From Ophioderma brevispina (lineage: Eukaryota; Echinodermata; Ophiuroidea; Amphilepidida; Ophiodermatidae): DNA of 64,000 bases. Of this stretch, positions 45,055 to 57,189 are shown one piece after another. A program made the position numbers and the translations under genes. A model generated the notes under the pieces. The model ran no database searches. It was not told the DNA's origin and saw only the letters and a list, made by a program, of their open reading frames with translations. The DNA lies in assembly GCA_023653785.1 (NCBI GenBank), contig JAMKCH010011880.1:1-64000 (forward strand), written 5' to 3'. The first letter of the stretch is position 1; each line of letters opens with the position of its first letter.

Positions 45055-45395
45055 TTTAACTCAAGATGGCTGCATATTGGAAAAACATGAGGAGTGACCC
45101 AAGATATTTCAAAATTGTATGTCATATTTGGATTTCTTGACCTTGAAAACATTGGTATAGACACATAAAATCTAGTAATATTATTTTGAGCTAGGTATAA
45201 AGAAAAAATGTAAATTTTATACAATTGGCGGCCTATGGGACAATAAAAAATAACTGACAGAATATATTTTAAAAAGGTCATATGAATACCTGGCATTCAA
45301 AACATGGGTAAGACACAAAAATTCAGTGTTATTAACCGAATATGAGACATGAAAATGTCATTGGCAGCATTTTGAAAAATAGTCACCACGGCCGC
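45055..45395 (-). repeat. Second locus of the about 140-bp tandem repeat, inverted
   Basis: On the minus strand: TTTTTCAAAATGCTGCCAAT, then CACTGAATTTTTGTGTCTTA then CCCATGTTTTGAA, and about 140 bp on TAGATTTTATGTGTCTATAC then CAATGTTTTCAAGGTCAAG, ending at GCAGCCATCTTGAG. These are the same units as at 41047-41460 in opposite orientation. Confidence 0.55.
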
Positions 45396-47164
45396 CACAG
45401 GTTCAAATCTAGCGGGGTCCTGTTTTTAAATACTTGAGTTGTGGTCCATATTAAGCGTTACCAAGTGCATACTTCTATCACAAAATGCACGTTTGCTACA
45501 GGAACGGGTCTTAACCCTCTGGACTAACTAAAATAATGTAATGAAGTAGTTTCTTATTTAATGTTCCGCCTGTTTAGGTTCTTTGTCAAAATTACATGCT
45601 TTTCGCTTCTTTTTTCCCATTTAACCTTAAAAATATACTTCTTGTGCACTGCGAGTTCCATCACCTACTTTCAAAAATCTTCATAATGGTGAATAAATTG
45701 CCTGAAATTAATTGCGACCATGGAATCAAAGTAAATATTGTTCTTTGAACATTACTTCGTTAAAGCAGGGAAGAAAGAGGATCGAAAGAAGGCACATCGA
45801 CTTCACAATCCATTTAATATGTTTATCCATTCCCCCGCCAAAAGGAAGGGAATTCCAACAGCGGACCCTTTGAGCAAATCCCTCTGCCGCAATCGATGAT
45901 GGCGAGCAATCATTACTGGAGAATTTTTTGAACTCTATGCGAACACGTAAAATGGGAAAAGTATATTGATATGACAAAACATGTTCGCGGTCGCCGGTGT
46001 GTTTTGTTGTGTTTTTGTTATACAAGAAGTTAATGTACATGTATGAATTCGCATTTAATGCCCAAGACTGCCAGTGTGAAAAATAAAGATGAAAGTTTGA
46101 CTAAATTAGAACGTTGGACCGGGGGAGGGGGGCATCTTGGATTTTTGTCTGGCACATACTCGTTCCAGGGGATCGAAAGTGACCACTAGCGGGACATTTT
46201 AAAATATACCCGGCCCTAATTGACCAGCTTGTCGAAAAATTTTACTAGTTTCAGTGAAAATATTACACCTAACAGTACAGCAGTAATATGATATCCTTAC
46301 TGTGTCTATTTTTAAATAGTTCTTGTTTTCCACTAGAATTATCTTCCCAGTTTATATACTCGCTTTTGAAATTCCACTTAAAAGGTATTATAAACACTCT
46401 TTACTTGTAGCAAAATATTTTTGATACTATTGTAACAATTAATTTGTCACTGCGTACTGCATTATTGTTTGTCCCCGCATGTCGACCGAGTCTTCAGGAA
46501 CGGGGACTATGAAATGAGCGCAGCGCTCCGTTTCGTTCATCCGTCCGGGATAAAAATGTCTAACCCACTTTTTTATACCACTTTATCTGGGCGTTCCGTA
46601 AGGGCACAATGAATTACCTTGGTGAAAAAGCTGTGTTCTAGTGTCTCGACCTGAGTTAGATATTTTTGGGGCATAAAATATTTAATTTAAGTATCTAATT
46701 TGCATAATTTACGAAAAAATTTTCCTGTAAGGCCTGTGTACATGTGCTTGGTTTGTGGTGGTGGGGTTGTACCCGAGTTTTTCGTGGAGTGTCCGTCAGG
46801 CATATAGTTGATGCTACCACTTGGTGGAAGGAAGTGGGTGAAGAGTTCTCGACCTGATTAGATTCTTTGGGCTTATTTGTGTGGTCAATTGAGTCTGCGA
46901 ACATGAGCTAATTAATATCAATAATCATTGTATTGCTATATTTTTTGAAACTGGTATCTCAGAATCCCAAACCTTCAGGCACTGTCATGAAAGCCTAGCA
47001 TCTGGGCACATGGTTTTTTAGCAATTTGTAAGTGTGTGATTTATAGACGGCTTAGGTATGCAAATGAGCTAATTCAATAATGCATAATATTGCTGATCTT
47101 CATGAAACGGTCCGCTCGGGTAGGCAAATGTCCTTCGCTACATGAGACTACCTATGCCATAGGG
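45396..47164. other. No gene recognised
   Basis: A word GGTTCAAATCTAGC at 45402 resembles a tRNA B box but has no A box. Frames of 69 and 104 codons on the minus strand are not recognised. Confidence 0.35.
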
Positions 47165-47640
47165 GAGTTGTGTGGGGGGCTTTTGGGGAGGGTTCGTTAA
47201 TGCGGGGTGGTGTGGGAGGGGGTGTTGTATGGGCGGGTGTGCTGGGGAGGGGGTGCGGGGTGTTGCTTTGGGTTGTGAGGAGGTTGTTCGCGGGGTGGTG
47301 GGGAATCGGTGGGATTGTTTGCTGGGTGTTGGGGAAGGTGCGGATGTTGTGGGGTTTGGGGAGGGGGTATGTCGGGGTGTTGGGTGAGGGGGTGTATGTG
47401 TGGTGTTGTGGAAGGGTGCCGGGGTTTGTGTGGGTTTGGGAGGTAGGGTGGCGTGTTGTGGGTGTTTATGGGAGGCATGTTCGGGGTAATTGGTAGGGTT
47501 GGGTGGTCCGGGGCCGGTTGGCGGTATTGAGGGGTGTTGTAGTAGGTAGGTGGGGTGGTTACAGAGGTTTGGGAGGAGGTGGGTGTTGCAATGTTGGGGA
47601 GGGGGGTTGTTTGCGGGGTGTTGGGGATTTGTGGGTTATC
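47165..47640 (+). repeat. G/T-rich, C-poor low-complexity tract
   Basis: About 475 bp made almost wholly of G and T, with GGGGTGTTGGGG, GGGAGGGGGT and GTGTTGTGG-like words but no strict period. It is open on both strands (108 codons plus, 154 minus), giving Gly/Val/Trp or Pro/Thr/His-only proteins, so neither is a gene. A short related piece (GCGGGGTGTTGGGGAGGGGG) lies at about 49155-49176. Dense G-runs could form quadruplexes. Confidence 0.85.
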
Positions 47641-47799
47641 CATCACTAACCTGGCTTCCATATAGGATCAAAAATTTTTGGTGGACTACTTTCTTGCATG
47701 CATCGTGGAAAAAGTTTTCTAAATGTCTGTAAAAATGCACAAGTTATATTAACGCGGCCGAGAGGAAACCTAAGAGGCAACGAAAACGTGTCACGTCCG

Positions 47800-48115
47800 T
47801 CGGAAAATTCTTTTCGTTGCATCTGGTCCGTCAACAACTATTTTTTGGTCGTGCGCAAATGAATCTCATTGGCTCTCATTGCATCTGTGCCGTCTTACCG
47901 GAAAATGACGCGATTGTTTTCGTTTGGCACCTGGGCCGTCTTCCTAGGAACATGACGATGTTTTTTTCGTTGCACCTGGGCCATCTTCCCGGAAATGACG
48001 CTGTTATGTTTCTTTCGTTGCCAATTCGGGCTGTTATTGACTGGAAATGTTTCCCGATGCTTTTCGCTGCAATTTGGGCCTCTGCGCCCGCAGAAGGCGT
48101 CAATGCTTTTCATCA
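47800..48115 (-). repeat. 48-bp-type minisatellite, block 1
   Basis: Units such as CGTTGCACCTGGGCCATCTT then CCCGGAAATGACGC, and CGTTTGGCACCTGGGCCGTC then TTCC, recur at about 47814, 47878, 47921, 47969, 48018, 48065 with a period of 43-64 bp, mostly 46-48. Because 48 is a multiple of three, minus-strand frames repeat FPGRWPRCNEKN / LGRRPRCQTKT. Confidence 0.8.
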
Positions 48116-48404
48116 GGCGGGTGACACCTTGTACAAATGCCCATAACAATTTCGATTTTCGATGGTGATAGCGCCACCTTGTCGATAAGCTATGGGTTAA
48201 TTATGCATAAAGTATTCAGACGATAATACCGGAGCATGACGTCGCCATAAATCGCACACGCCACTATCTAGATGTAGCGTAATAGCGCCTCTCACGCTGC
48301 GAACTATAAGCCTACAAAGTTCAAAGCAAACTCTAGTGTGTGTTATTTACTTTATTTATTTATTTATTTCATTATTTACCTCTGTGTTTTATATTGCATT
48401 TTCA
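48116..48404. other. Spacer between minisatellite blocks
   Basis: Unrelated sequence with a (TTTA)n run at about 48351-48368. Confidence 0.5.
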
Positions 48405-48735
48405 CGCGATGTTTTTTTTCCGTTGCACCTGGGTCCGTCTTTCCCTCGGTGAATGGCCGGCAATGTTTTTTCGTTGCATCTGGGCCGTCTTCATGGAAAA
48501 TCGACGCGATTTTTTTCGTTGCATTTGGGCCGTCTTCCGGAAAATGGCGGCGATGTGTTTCGTTTGTCATTGGCCGTTATTGACTGTTACGCTACCTAAT
48601 TCCTGTGTCCAGGAAAACTGCGAGATTGCAATTTGCAATCGCAAGCTTTTGGGCTCTCGTTGCATCTGGCCGTTAACTAAAATAGATTGGCTTTCCGTTG
48701 CATCATTGGGCCGTCGCCGGCAAACGCCCGTTCCG
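48405..48735 (-). repeat. 48-bp-type minisatellite, block 2
   Basis: CGTTGCACCTGGGTCCGTCT, CGTTGCATCTGGGCCGTCTT, CGTTGCATTTGGGCCGTCTT, CGTTTGTCATTGGCCGTTAT, CGTTGCATCTGGCCGTTAAC and CGTTGCATCATTGGGCCGTC follow one another from about 48421. The minus frame repeats EDGPNATKKIAS / EDGPDATKKHCR. Confidence 0.8.
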
Positions 48736-51700
48736 GGTTTGAGGGTTTTTTAAGAAAAGGATGAATTTCATGATTGACAGGTGACTGTGTGTATGTTTCT
48801 CCTCAAACTAAGTGGCATTTGGACCGTGAATTTGAGTCAATTTCCTCCGCGGTCATCAATTTCACATCGATCTCAAATTAACTAGCTTTGCGACTATAGA
48901 GAAATTTGGTTTGCCGGTCTGACTCCGGCCGATGTTTGTGATTCGTAACTAAAACATTTTCTGGTCGTCATATGTTGACAATTTTGGTTATGTTTAGTGA
49001 TTTTAGCTTGTACTTTGGGGTGATAGTGTTTTATTTTCCTCTGTGAAGTTTGAAATGTGAAAGAACATGCTCAAATTTGCTATTTTCCATAGACTACTGT
49101 TGTATAAGTTAGTTGTGGTGTTTATCCGGTAAGGTGTTCAGAGGGGGTGTGTTTGCGGGGTGTTGGGGAGGGGGTGGTTTGTTGTAGTTAGGCAATCTAT
49201 CGGCACATTCGGCGGGGACATATTTATGTCGTAGTACAGTTCCCTTTTGTTTACATACTATTTATATTGTTTTTTGCGTATTCTATGATGACAAATAAAA
49301 ATTGTATTGAGAATTGAAGGTATTTTGCACAGGAGAGATTACGAGACCCCGTGGTACCTGTTCTCATTACATGAAAAAGATAACCAAACAAACACGCATC
49401 CCCATTAAAATAGTCCATATACAGAAAATTGACACTTGCTGCTATCTGCAAGAAAAAACAATACACACTTAAAGGTATTATGCCTGTATGTTTGTTTGAA
49501 TATTTCCATTTGTATATTGAACCAAGAGGAGAATAAGTAGCTCTCCCACATGCTGGGCGTCCAGCTTGAAGTTTTGTGTATAAATCCCGTATCATGTGGT
49601 CGTTAGAGATGAAACACCTTAAAATGCAGTTTGGATCAGTACTGTCAATTTAGCCATTTTCAATAACTAACGATCACATCAGCTACCTGTACAAAAACCT
49701 CCATTGGAAGCAATGCATTGTTGGGAGCATACGAAATCTGCTCTTCAGTGAACCACTCACATGCACAACTGAGAGTTTGTACCCCTAGTGGGACTAGAAC
49801 TTGATTATTGTGAATTTGAGACCCTATAGCGGTAGTCCCGCATTTGCAGGTATTTTCCTTCTTTTATTTTCGTAATGAGCATGTGTTCCCAACCAAAAGC
49901 CAGAACCGCCGGGCATGGTTGATTCGGTTTCAATGTAAAGCTAACCATAGTTTTCGTGTTTCTGATTCCGCTCGATGCACACGGAATCTTTACTTTCAAT
50001 GAAGAAACACCAAGAAGAAAATCGGATTACGGAATCGCGGAAGGGCCCACTTGAGAGATATGACTAGCACTTGCAATTTGGGAGCGTCAGATAGATCGTC
50101 AAAAGTGAAGTGGTCATGTTGTCTTCCTGTTACTCTCTTCCTCCATGTTAAATAAACATTTTTCCACTTCGTAATACTACCTTAATAATCATAATTTTTA
50201 TTGTTTATGTCAAGTCATAAAGTGGCACATTTTCATATGTAAAGAATAAAATCGCCATCTCAATTTCTTTTTCTGAATATTAGTGACCGAGGAATACACC
50301 AAGGCTACATTGACTTAAACAAATAATGCTGTTTTGTTGCAAATAATCCTTTGTATCCCCCGGTTTGTTGATCCCCAGCTTGTTTACCCGCGCTTGAAAC
50401 GCTAAGGGGATTATTCGCGATAGCTCGCATGTCCATCCGTTTTTTCACGTCTCCTTCAAAATTTAAGTCTGATTTAAACCAGAACTGTGGGTTAACGGTG
50501 GGCAGTCGGGGTTTCTTTCATATGTGGATGATGTCAAAGATGAGAGACCAAGGTCCAGGTCGTCCTGAAGTCATGTTTCCAGACTGCCATTGTTCCGTGG
50601 GGATATGTAATGTTTTTACTTGCAGGATTTCTTTTTTATTTGGAAACGCATGACCATTGTTACTCGTTATGCAGTTGAAAAGATTTCAAGTGTTTTTATC
50701 TCTGCCCTGTTAGATTGAGTTTCCTCGTGTCACGATTAAAATAGAATCTGAGTTCGACTGTGATTTCAATAGACCCGCTCATCATTTATCAAAAAGGCAA
50801 CAAGGTGAACAAAATTCATGAAAGAAATAAGCAATGACCTAACATCTTGGTGCAGAATAATGATCCATAACTTATTGTGGGACCTCAGTTCTATGAAGTA
50901 CCACACATGTGTTGTGAAGAAAATAAAGAAGAGGATCCAGCGACCTATGTTAATAACAGGGGTAAATTGAATAGAAAATGGGGTACACAGCAAGTTACTA
51001 GTTTTGGTTCTGCAAATACGATGTTAGGTTACAGTCGGACCAAAACTTTCATTTATGCTTTAGTCTTTTGTATCTAGCTTTTCCTTTTGGAATAAATGAG
51101 AAATACACGGGACAAAGGTTAATGAAGACGCAGTAACCCCAAGGTTCTTTATTCATGAAAGAGAACAGGATCCTGTACCTGTTTGAAAAAAAGACTCAAT
51201 CTTATTCGGGTGGTGTAGCCACATAATATTTTCAACTGCATGCCGGGACTAAGAATGGTTCTGTAATTACACGATAAAAAGGAGATGGAAGTCATTTGTC
51301 CTCTGCATACTGAGCAGATTTACTGGATATCCACAGTAAGATGCACAGTACATCACTGGTCACTGATTTTAGGGAAAGAATTGTGATGACATTTTATTCA
51401 TTTTCAAACATATGTGAAACTTTTAATTAAACACCCCCCCCCCCCCCCCCCCCCCCCCCATTCCCCCACCCCCCCCGTACCCCCGTCCATCCCCATATTT
51501 AGTGAAAGGTAATAATTATAAGTAGTTGGATAGTAACGGGGATGCAGATATTACAGTTCTTAACCCGCTGTTAATATGCATAATCAAGGTGCTATCGTAA
51601 GTAGTCTACGTCGTTGATCCTATTACTCTGAAAGTTGTTTAAAGATGTAAGACACTAGAACTGTTCTGCATGTTTCAGCATAGATTAAATTCAGATAAGG

Positions 51701-52472
51701 AATATCAACGTGTATAATTACAGGGTAATAGACTCTCCTATTACTCATTACATCATTGTCACAAAATGTGTTGCCAACTGCTTAACGTGTTACTCAAAAT
51801 AGAGAATTTGCCTAGAAGATGAAACGCGTGAGCCTATGACACAGGGTCTATAGGATGTTCACTGATTTTATGGAACAGGAGCTTACACAGGTCATGTGGA
51901 ATCAAAATGAGGTCTAATTTAAACAAGTGTTTCAAAAGTGGCTACGCTATCATGTTGGCATGGCAATAAAGATAAAATAAGATTACATGTTGGCCCTCTG
52001 TGGTCTCAAGGACATCAAATAGCATCAAAGCACAGAATCAAAGTGCTTGGTATGTGTTTCCAATTAAGATGAATTAGAAGTTTATGTGATGCCATTTCTA
52101 TGACTGTGTTTAGAGGGCAAAGGTGAAAATTAGTAATCATACCATATCATACATATCATTGTTGACCTCATTTGAAGATTAAAATAAAGTTATTGATGAC
52201 CCTTTTATGACCATGATATGGGCTCCAAATGAACTTGACTAACTGCTTGAATTCAAGATTAACTGTTTCTGCCCGTCTGGTTTTGGAGTCAAGTAAATAA
52301 AATCAATGCTTAGCCTGCAATATATTAAATTATTACAATGTTGCCTATATGCTGATCATCATGCTTCTTGAACCATCGGGCAGTAGATTCAAGTTGACAT
52401 TTGGGTATTTCGCTTAGTTTCTGTCATGTCATTTTTGTGACTCTGAAATGTTGACAATTAACCTCTTTTCAG
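48736..52472. other. No gene recognised
   Basis: About 3.7 kb of AT-rich, relatively repeat-poor DNA. Frames up to 114 codons (49251-49595, minus) and two overlapping open frames at 50860-51077 have no motif. The latter could be exon material but lack clear splice borders. Confidence 0.3.
51434..51459 (+). repeat. C26 homopolymer
   Basis: 26 uninterrupted C, followed by ATTCCCCCACCCCCCCCGTA. Confidence 0.95.
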
Positions 52473-52565
52473 ATTTTTTTATGCCTATATCTGGAGGGTC
52501 ATGGATGAGTTTCAGCAAACTGAAGGCTACTTTGTATGTAAGGATCTAAGACCAAGACTACAAAT
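52473..52565 (+). CDS. Candidate internal exon, unknown gene
   Basis: Preceded by TTAACCTCTTTTCAG and followed by GTAAGTTTTTCC, both strong splice signals. Of three frames only one is open: one base, then FFYAYIWRVMDEFQQTEGYF and VCKDLRPRLQ, then two bases. Length 93 bp. I do not recognise the peptide. It could be an exon of the same plus-strand gene as 61498-62489, but no phase-consistent path between them is proven. A cryptic splice pair in non-coding DNA is the alternative. Confidence 0.4.
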
Positions 52566-52598
52566 GTAAGTTTTTCCAATTAATTTACAGAGGAGTAG

Positions 52599-52951
52599 TT
52601 AAAGGTGCAACGAGAGATTTTGAGGCACCCAAATTTTGTGTCATAATAGCAATTTTATATAGACTAGACACTCAATGGCTTTCTTACCTTTAATTTGGCT
52701 ACAGAAATGTCTTAAAAGAGAGAAAAAAGGTGATGTTGATTTGCTTATATTTCAATATAAAACATAGGATGCATTTTGTTTGCTCCTATACAAAATTTAA
52801 AATTTCACAATTTTTGTACCAAAGAAGCATTTCTCAGCTTAATCCTTCAGATGGGGATATTTTTTATGGAAAGCTTTACATCAGGACAAAAATCATTACT
52901 TTCAATTTTTTAGGGACACCTGATATGTGAAATATCTCATTGCACCTTTAA
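52599..52951. mobile_element. TTAA-flanked MITE, family B
   Basis: Edges TTAA-AGGTGCAACGAGAGATTT and AATATCTCATTGCACCT-TTAA. The inverted ends match over about 18 bp with two differences. 353 bp, non-coding, interior unrelated to families A and C. It lies just 33 bp downstream of the candidate exon's 5' splice site. Confidence 0.8.
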
Positions 52952-54943
52952 AATAGTGTACAAGGTTGCCAGATAGGAAAGTAATGAAACTGAAAGGTCA
53001 TAGAATTTTATAAATTGGAAAAGTTGTGATATTTTGGATTTTGTTCATGGAAAATCTAGAAAATGGTCAAAGGTCACGACATATTGTCAAAAGTTCAGCA
53101 GATGCAGTCTGAAGAATTAATGTGAGAGGAGACTGTTCCTTCTTCAGAAGAAGTGTTGCTTCCTTCATCTTTTTGTGAAAGTTAAAAGGTCATTAGAGGT
53201 GAAATTGTCCAAAATTGTGAAATGGAAAGCGTGTTTGATTCCACTAAAACTTGTAGCAAATTCATAACTTCATCTGTTTATGATAAAGAACAGTCTTGCA
53301 TTGTGTTTCATTGGCTAATTAATAATTCTATGAATAGCCAATCAAATTGGGGTTAAAACCCCTCTAGAGCCATCTGGGTCACCAGGGCTCCCACTGTAAG
53401 TAATAGCCAGCGAAATTTGACTAATCTATGCTAACACTTATGGCCTGGCTAGGAGTTTTGCCTCACTGGCCCAGGTTATATTTCGCTGGAATTGTAACAA
53501 TGTATAGTTGGGTCTTTTTAAAAAGGAACACTGCTACATCGATAGCTTCCAAATGTTCAGAATTTAGGTCCAGTGGAATATTTTAAATTTAAAATTTTTT
53601 ATATAGTTAACATTTGCAAATTCTTTTGGCGAATGCTTCTTCTACTTGTTAATATGGTTCTCATAAATGGAATAGGTTCAGGGGAGTTTTTCATTATGCA
53701 CACTAGTGAACACGCTCTATAATCAACTTAAGAGAGGCGTTTCAATTATCCCTTTACCGGTGCCCCGTGCTGGGCAAATATCTTGGTCTTGCACACCCAA
53801 CAATGACATAGTAGCATTTGGCAATTAACTGACCTCCGTCGGTAAACTTGTGTGGGCAGACCAGCTGATATCCCGCAGTTCATTGAAAACATAGCATTTT
53901 TTGCTGGTCAAGACTGTCTACCAATCTAAAGCAGGCTTCTGTCCGAAATTGCTATGTCTCTCAACTAGCTTTTAGCAATGGTTCACCTTCACTACGCTAA
54001 AACCATGGGAACCGCTGAAAGCGAATCTGGGCTAGAATTAGCCTTAAGTCCGGGCTAAGGGATATGCATGCATAATTATTGTTTATAGGTACTATGATTG
54101 AAGGCAAAGAAAGTACCGAGTCAATCTTGCGCCAACTGTACACTGAACCATGAAGAATACCAATAGAAGAACAGGTGTTCCGATGAAAGATTTGATAGCA
54201 ATGCACGAGAGGAGGCTAACACGTTGGGAGAGGTGAGGACTAAGCTTTACAACATGTACAAGCTGGATGACCCTGCCACAAGGTTGTATACTTCATCCAG
54301 TTTGAATTAAGAGTGTTGGTCATAGCGTTCGTTTCATGTGTAATGCAGACGCTGACTTTGTCCAACCATGAAAATAAGTTGCAGCTTAACTGCGCTCCGC
54401 TGTTTAGACTGCGTGAAAAGCTGTGACTCCTCCTGGTAGTTCAAGCAATCCGGAACAAAGTAATAGCTACTACAGCATCTTTGTCAAACTTGGCATTCCA
54501 GCTGCTTTTTTGTGACATGCGATGTCAACAGAAAATTCGCTTAAAGTTTCTTTTTAATTTATGTGATGATTTTAATGTCAATGTTCTTTTGGCTAAATAG
54601 CAAGAAACATTTCTTGTAGCAATGGAAATAACTGATGAGTTTAGTATAACGCCAATGTATTCTTTTGGTCCAACAAAACTAAAAGATAATGAAGTGTTAA
54701 GTTACAAAATGTGATTGTTAAATCAGTAGCTGTGGTCTATACAACAATTGTATACTTGTCATCTTCAACTTCTGTTGAGATCTGTGACGCATTTCTCTGC
54801 TGAACACCCTGTCTCACAGCCACTGCTCTGCCCTGCTCCCATCCACACTGCCATCCCCCGCCTATCCAAGTTCCCAGCTTGCATCTCCACACCGCCACAC
54901 CAAGTCAGTTAGTGGTCGGCTACCTCTGCTTGTACATCCACAG
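52952..54943. other. No firm feature
   Basis: A 47-codon open piece at about 54167-54310 (CSDERFDSNAREEANTLGE) looks protein-like but lacks an acceptor polypyrimidine tract. Otherwise nothing. Confidence 0.3.
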
Positions 54944-54994
54944 AAGAAATGGCATTGTACAAAGAAAATCTCGGGGTACTCATCTTTATTTTGG
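54944..54994 (+). CDS. Candidate small exon, unknown gene
   Basis: CTCTGCTTGTACATCCACAG precedes and GTAGGTATCG follows. 51 bp, open in all three frames, so coding is not discriminated. Its length (a multiple of three) keeps the phase of the exon at 52473 through to 56416. Confidence 0.25.
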
Positions 54995-56415
54995 GTAGGT
55001 ATCGAGGCTACAGAGCTGATTTTAAGCCAAAAAAATGGGGCTCGGATAGCTAGGTTTTTCTGGACATTTTCTACATAATAAGCTGCGATTTACCTCATTT
55101 CCAGGTACTTTATCAAGTGATGTTGAAAGAAAATTTGGTATAATATGGCTTTGGACATGAAAATGAGTCTCTGTAGGCTCAAATGGTCCTTAAATGGGGG
55201 TCACTGTAACTAACCTACGGGTCTTATGGGTGGGCACTCCCATACTACATTCCAATTGATATATAAAAAATTGGGTGCCATGAACTCCTTGCTCTGCTTG
55301 CTAGAATACTTTCTACTTCTGTGGTAATGTCGTCACTTTCCTACGGATCTTTATGCTGGAGGTACCCATGAATGGTTTAGTACGGGAATGGATTAGTATG
55401 GATTTGAGCCACTGTAAAATGATAGGAATTATCATCCCCTCAACCAATAATCAATAATGAACTTTTAGTGTAGTTTTCTAGAAGCCGTGTAAGATGAGAG
55501 CAAAGAAGCCAAAATCACTCATTTAGTGGCTTAGACATTTACCATAGCTGATTGAAGTATGTCCAGTTCCACGTAGCATAAACCCAAGATGGTTAATGCG
55601 TAATCACCCACTGATGTTTTACAGTTATGCATGAGTGCCTTGTGAATAGAAATATTGTATAGCAGTAAAATTCATGAAGGAAATGGGGGGGGGGAGGGCA
55701 CATGAAGGAAATGGGAGGCTTCCGATTGGTAACAAGAAATCTTGTATTGTACCAGTTTGGGTTAAAAGTCCCCAGAATGCAATAACATAGTCTTTAATAT
55801 TGGTATCGCATCCGGGCATTTTAGGGAAATGACATCATCGAAACCGGTAAGCGTTCAGACTTGGGTGTTTTGATCATTTATTAAGACTCGCCAGTTGAAC
55901 TACATCAACGCATGTTGATTTGAGTCTGCCTGAATATTTTAAAGAGACATGAGATTTCAGAAAGACCAAGTAGCCAAGCACATTGGGAATATGATGGTTT
56001 TAGTCTTTTACCATGGTTTTGCTTGGTTACAACACATAAAGGCAATTTTTGGTGATCCAACAAGCCTCGTCCCCCCCCATTTACCTCAAATAGTTGAGAT
56101 TTTTTATATCATCTGAACCGTTAACATTAGAAATCCGCATGTGTAAAACCTAACCATTAATTGCAAATTTGGTCGTATCTGTAACAATTAAGGGGCAATT
56201 TGTATTTCCTGTCCCGTAAATGGACAGATTTATACATGTGTCTGGGACCATGGGGAAGCAAGCATTCGCTCATAACACAAGACCGCCAATCGGGATCAAC
56301 TAAAAAAGTTGTAAATAAGCTTTGCTCAAGACACTAGTGCAACATGAATAAAACAAAGGTGCTGGAATCACAAAATGCACTTTAACCTATGCCCTTAATG
56401 CTTTACTTCCCACAG
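54995..56415. other. No gene recognised
   Basis: Contains a G9 run at about 55686 and a repeat flank at 56058-56120 shared with 41490-41550. Confidence 0.35.
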
Positions 56416-56517
56416 AGTGCAAATCTTGACAAGGATACTACTACCAAGCAGCACAACACCCTGGCATCAGCCCTTAAAGCCTGCTACAATTGGGCACCAT
56501 ATCATTGTCCCAGGAAG
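56416..56517 (+). CDS. Candidate internal exon, unknown gene
   Basis: Acceptor TGCTTTACTTCCCACAG and donor AAG-GTATAATC. 102 bp. Frame 1 gives SANLDKDTTTKQHNTLASAL then KACYNWAPYHCPRK, a mixed, protein-like composition. Frame 2 is also open (starting VQILTRILL) and is the one that would follow in phase from 52473-52565. No family is recognised. Confidence 0.35.
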
Positions 56518-56939
56518 GTATAATCTGGCAAGGGATGTAGACTAAGTTCTCCAAGGATATCATTGTAAAAGGTAATAACAGCAGGTGTAGTACATTAAAG
56601 GTCATGGCCCCGATCGCTAATAGCCTCGTCCCCAGAAGCCCAGATTTACCGGAAAGTGGTCAAATTTGGTATCAGAAGAAAGCTAACTATTGTTTCTCCT
56701 TTACCCCTGTGAAATCTTAGAGTAAAAGGATGTTTGGTTTGGAAGTTATGAGCGAAAATGTACCCCATTTTGATCGACCAATATTAATTTACACAGTACT
56801 TGTGGGGCTTATAAAATTCCATTTTTAGCCTCTCACATTGAAAACGGATTGAAATATCGGCACAAAACTTTAAGATGGGGTTTTGGGGTGATAGCCAATC
56901 TATAACGATTGAAAACTTCATATCTAAATCGGGCCATCT
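56518..56939. other. Nothing recognised
   Basis: No supported feature. Confidence 0.4.
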
Positions 56940-57189
56940 TTAAAGGTGATTGTTCCGATTTGGCATCATGTTCTCTATTGATCTGAGTGCCTGGCACTTC
57001 CATACAATCACCACCAAGTTATGTGGGAACAATTGCGGTATTGATGGTAGAAGCGATAAAGCATAATGCGAAGCATTCTTCAATAGAATTACTCATAATA
57101 TTGCCGATTAACAATGTGAAAATGGCAATTTTTTGTCGCTACTTGTGAAGGAAATGGATCCCACAGACGATCGGATCAAGCACCCTTAA
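56940..57189 (+). mobile_element. TTAA-flanked MITE, family C, copy 2
   Basis: Edges TTAA-AGGTGATTGTTCCGAT and GATCGGATCAAGCACCC-TTAA. Homologous to 33196-33539 but shorter (250 bp), lacking an internal segment before the right end. Confidence 0.85.

Noticed and set aside
45390..45420. tRNA gene suggested by GGTTCAAATCTAGC
   Set aside because: Only a B-box-like word. No A box or acceptor stem at the right distance.
47197..47661. 154-codon minus-strand Pro/Thr/His frame
   Set aside because: Direct product of the G/T-only tract. The opposite strand is open as well.
54167..54310. Open piece CSDERFDSNAREEANTLGE..
   Set aside because: No initiator, and purine-rich sequence instead of a polypyrimidine tract before the AG.
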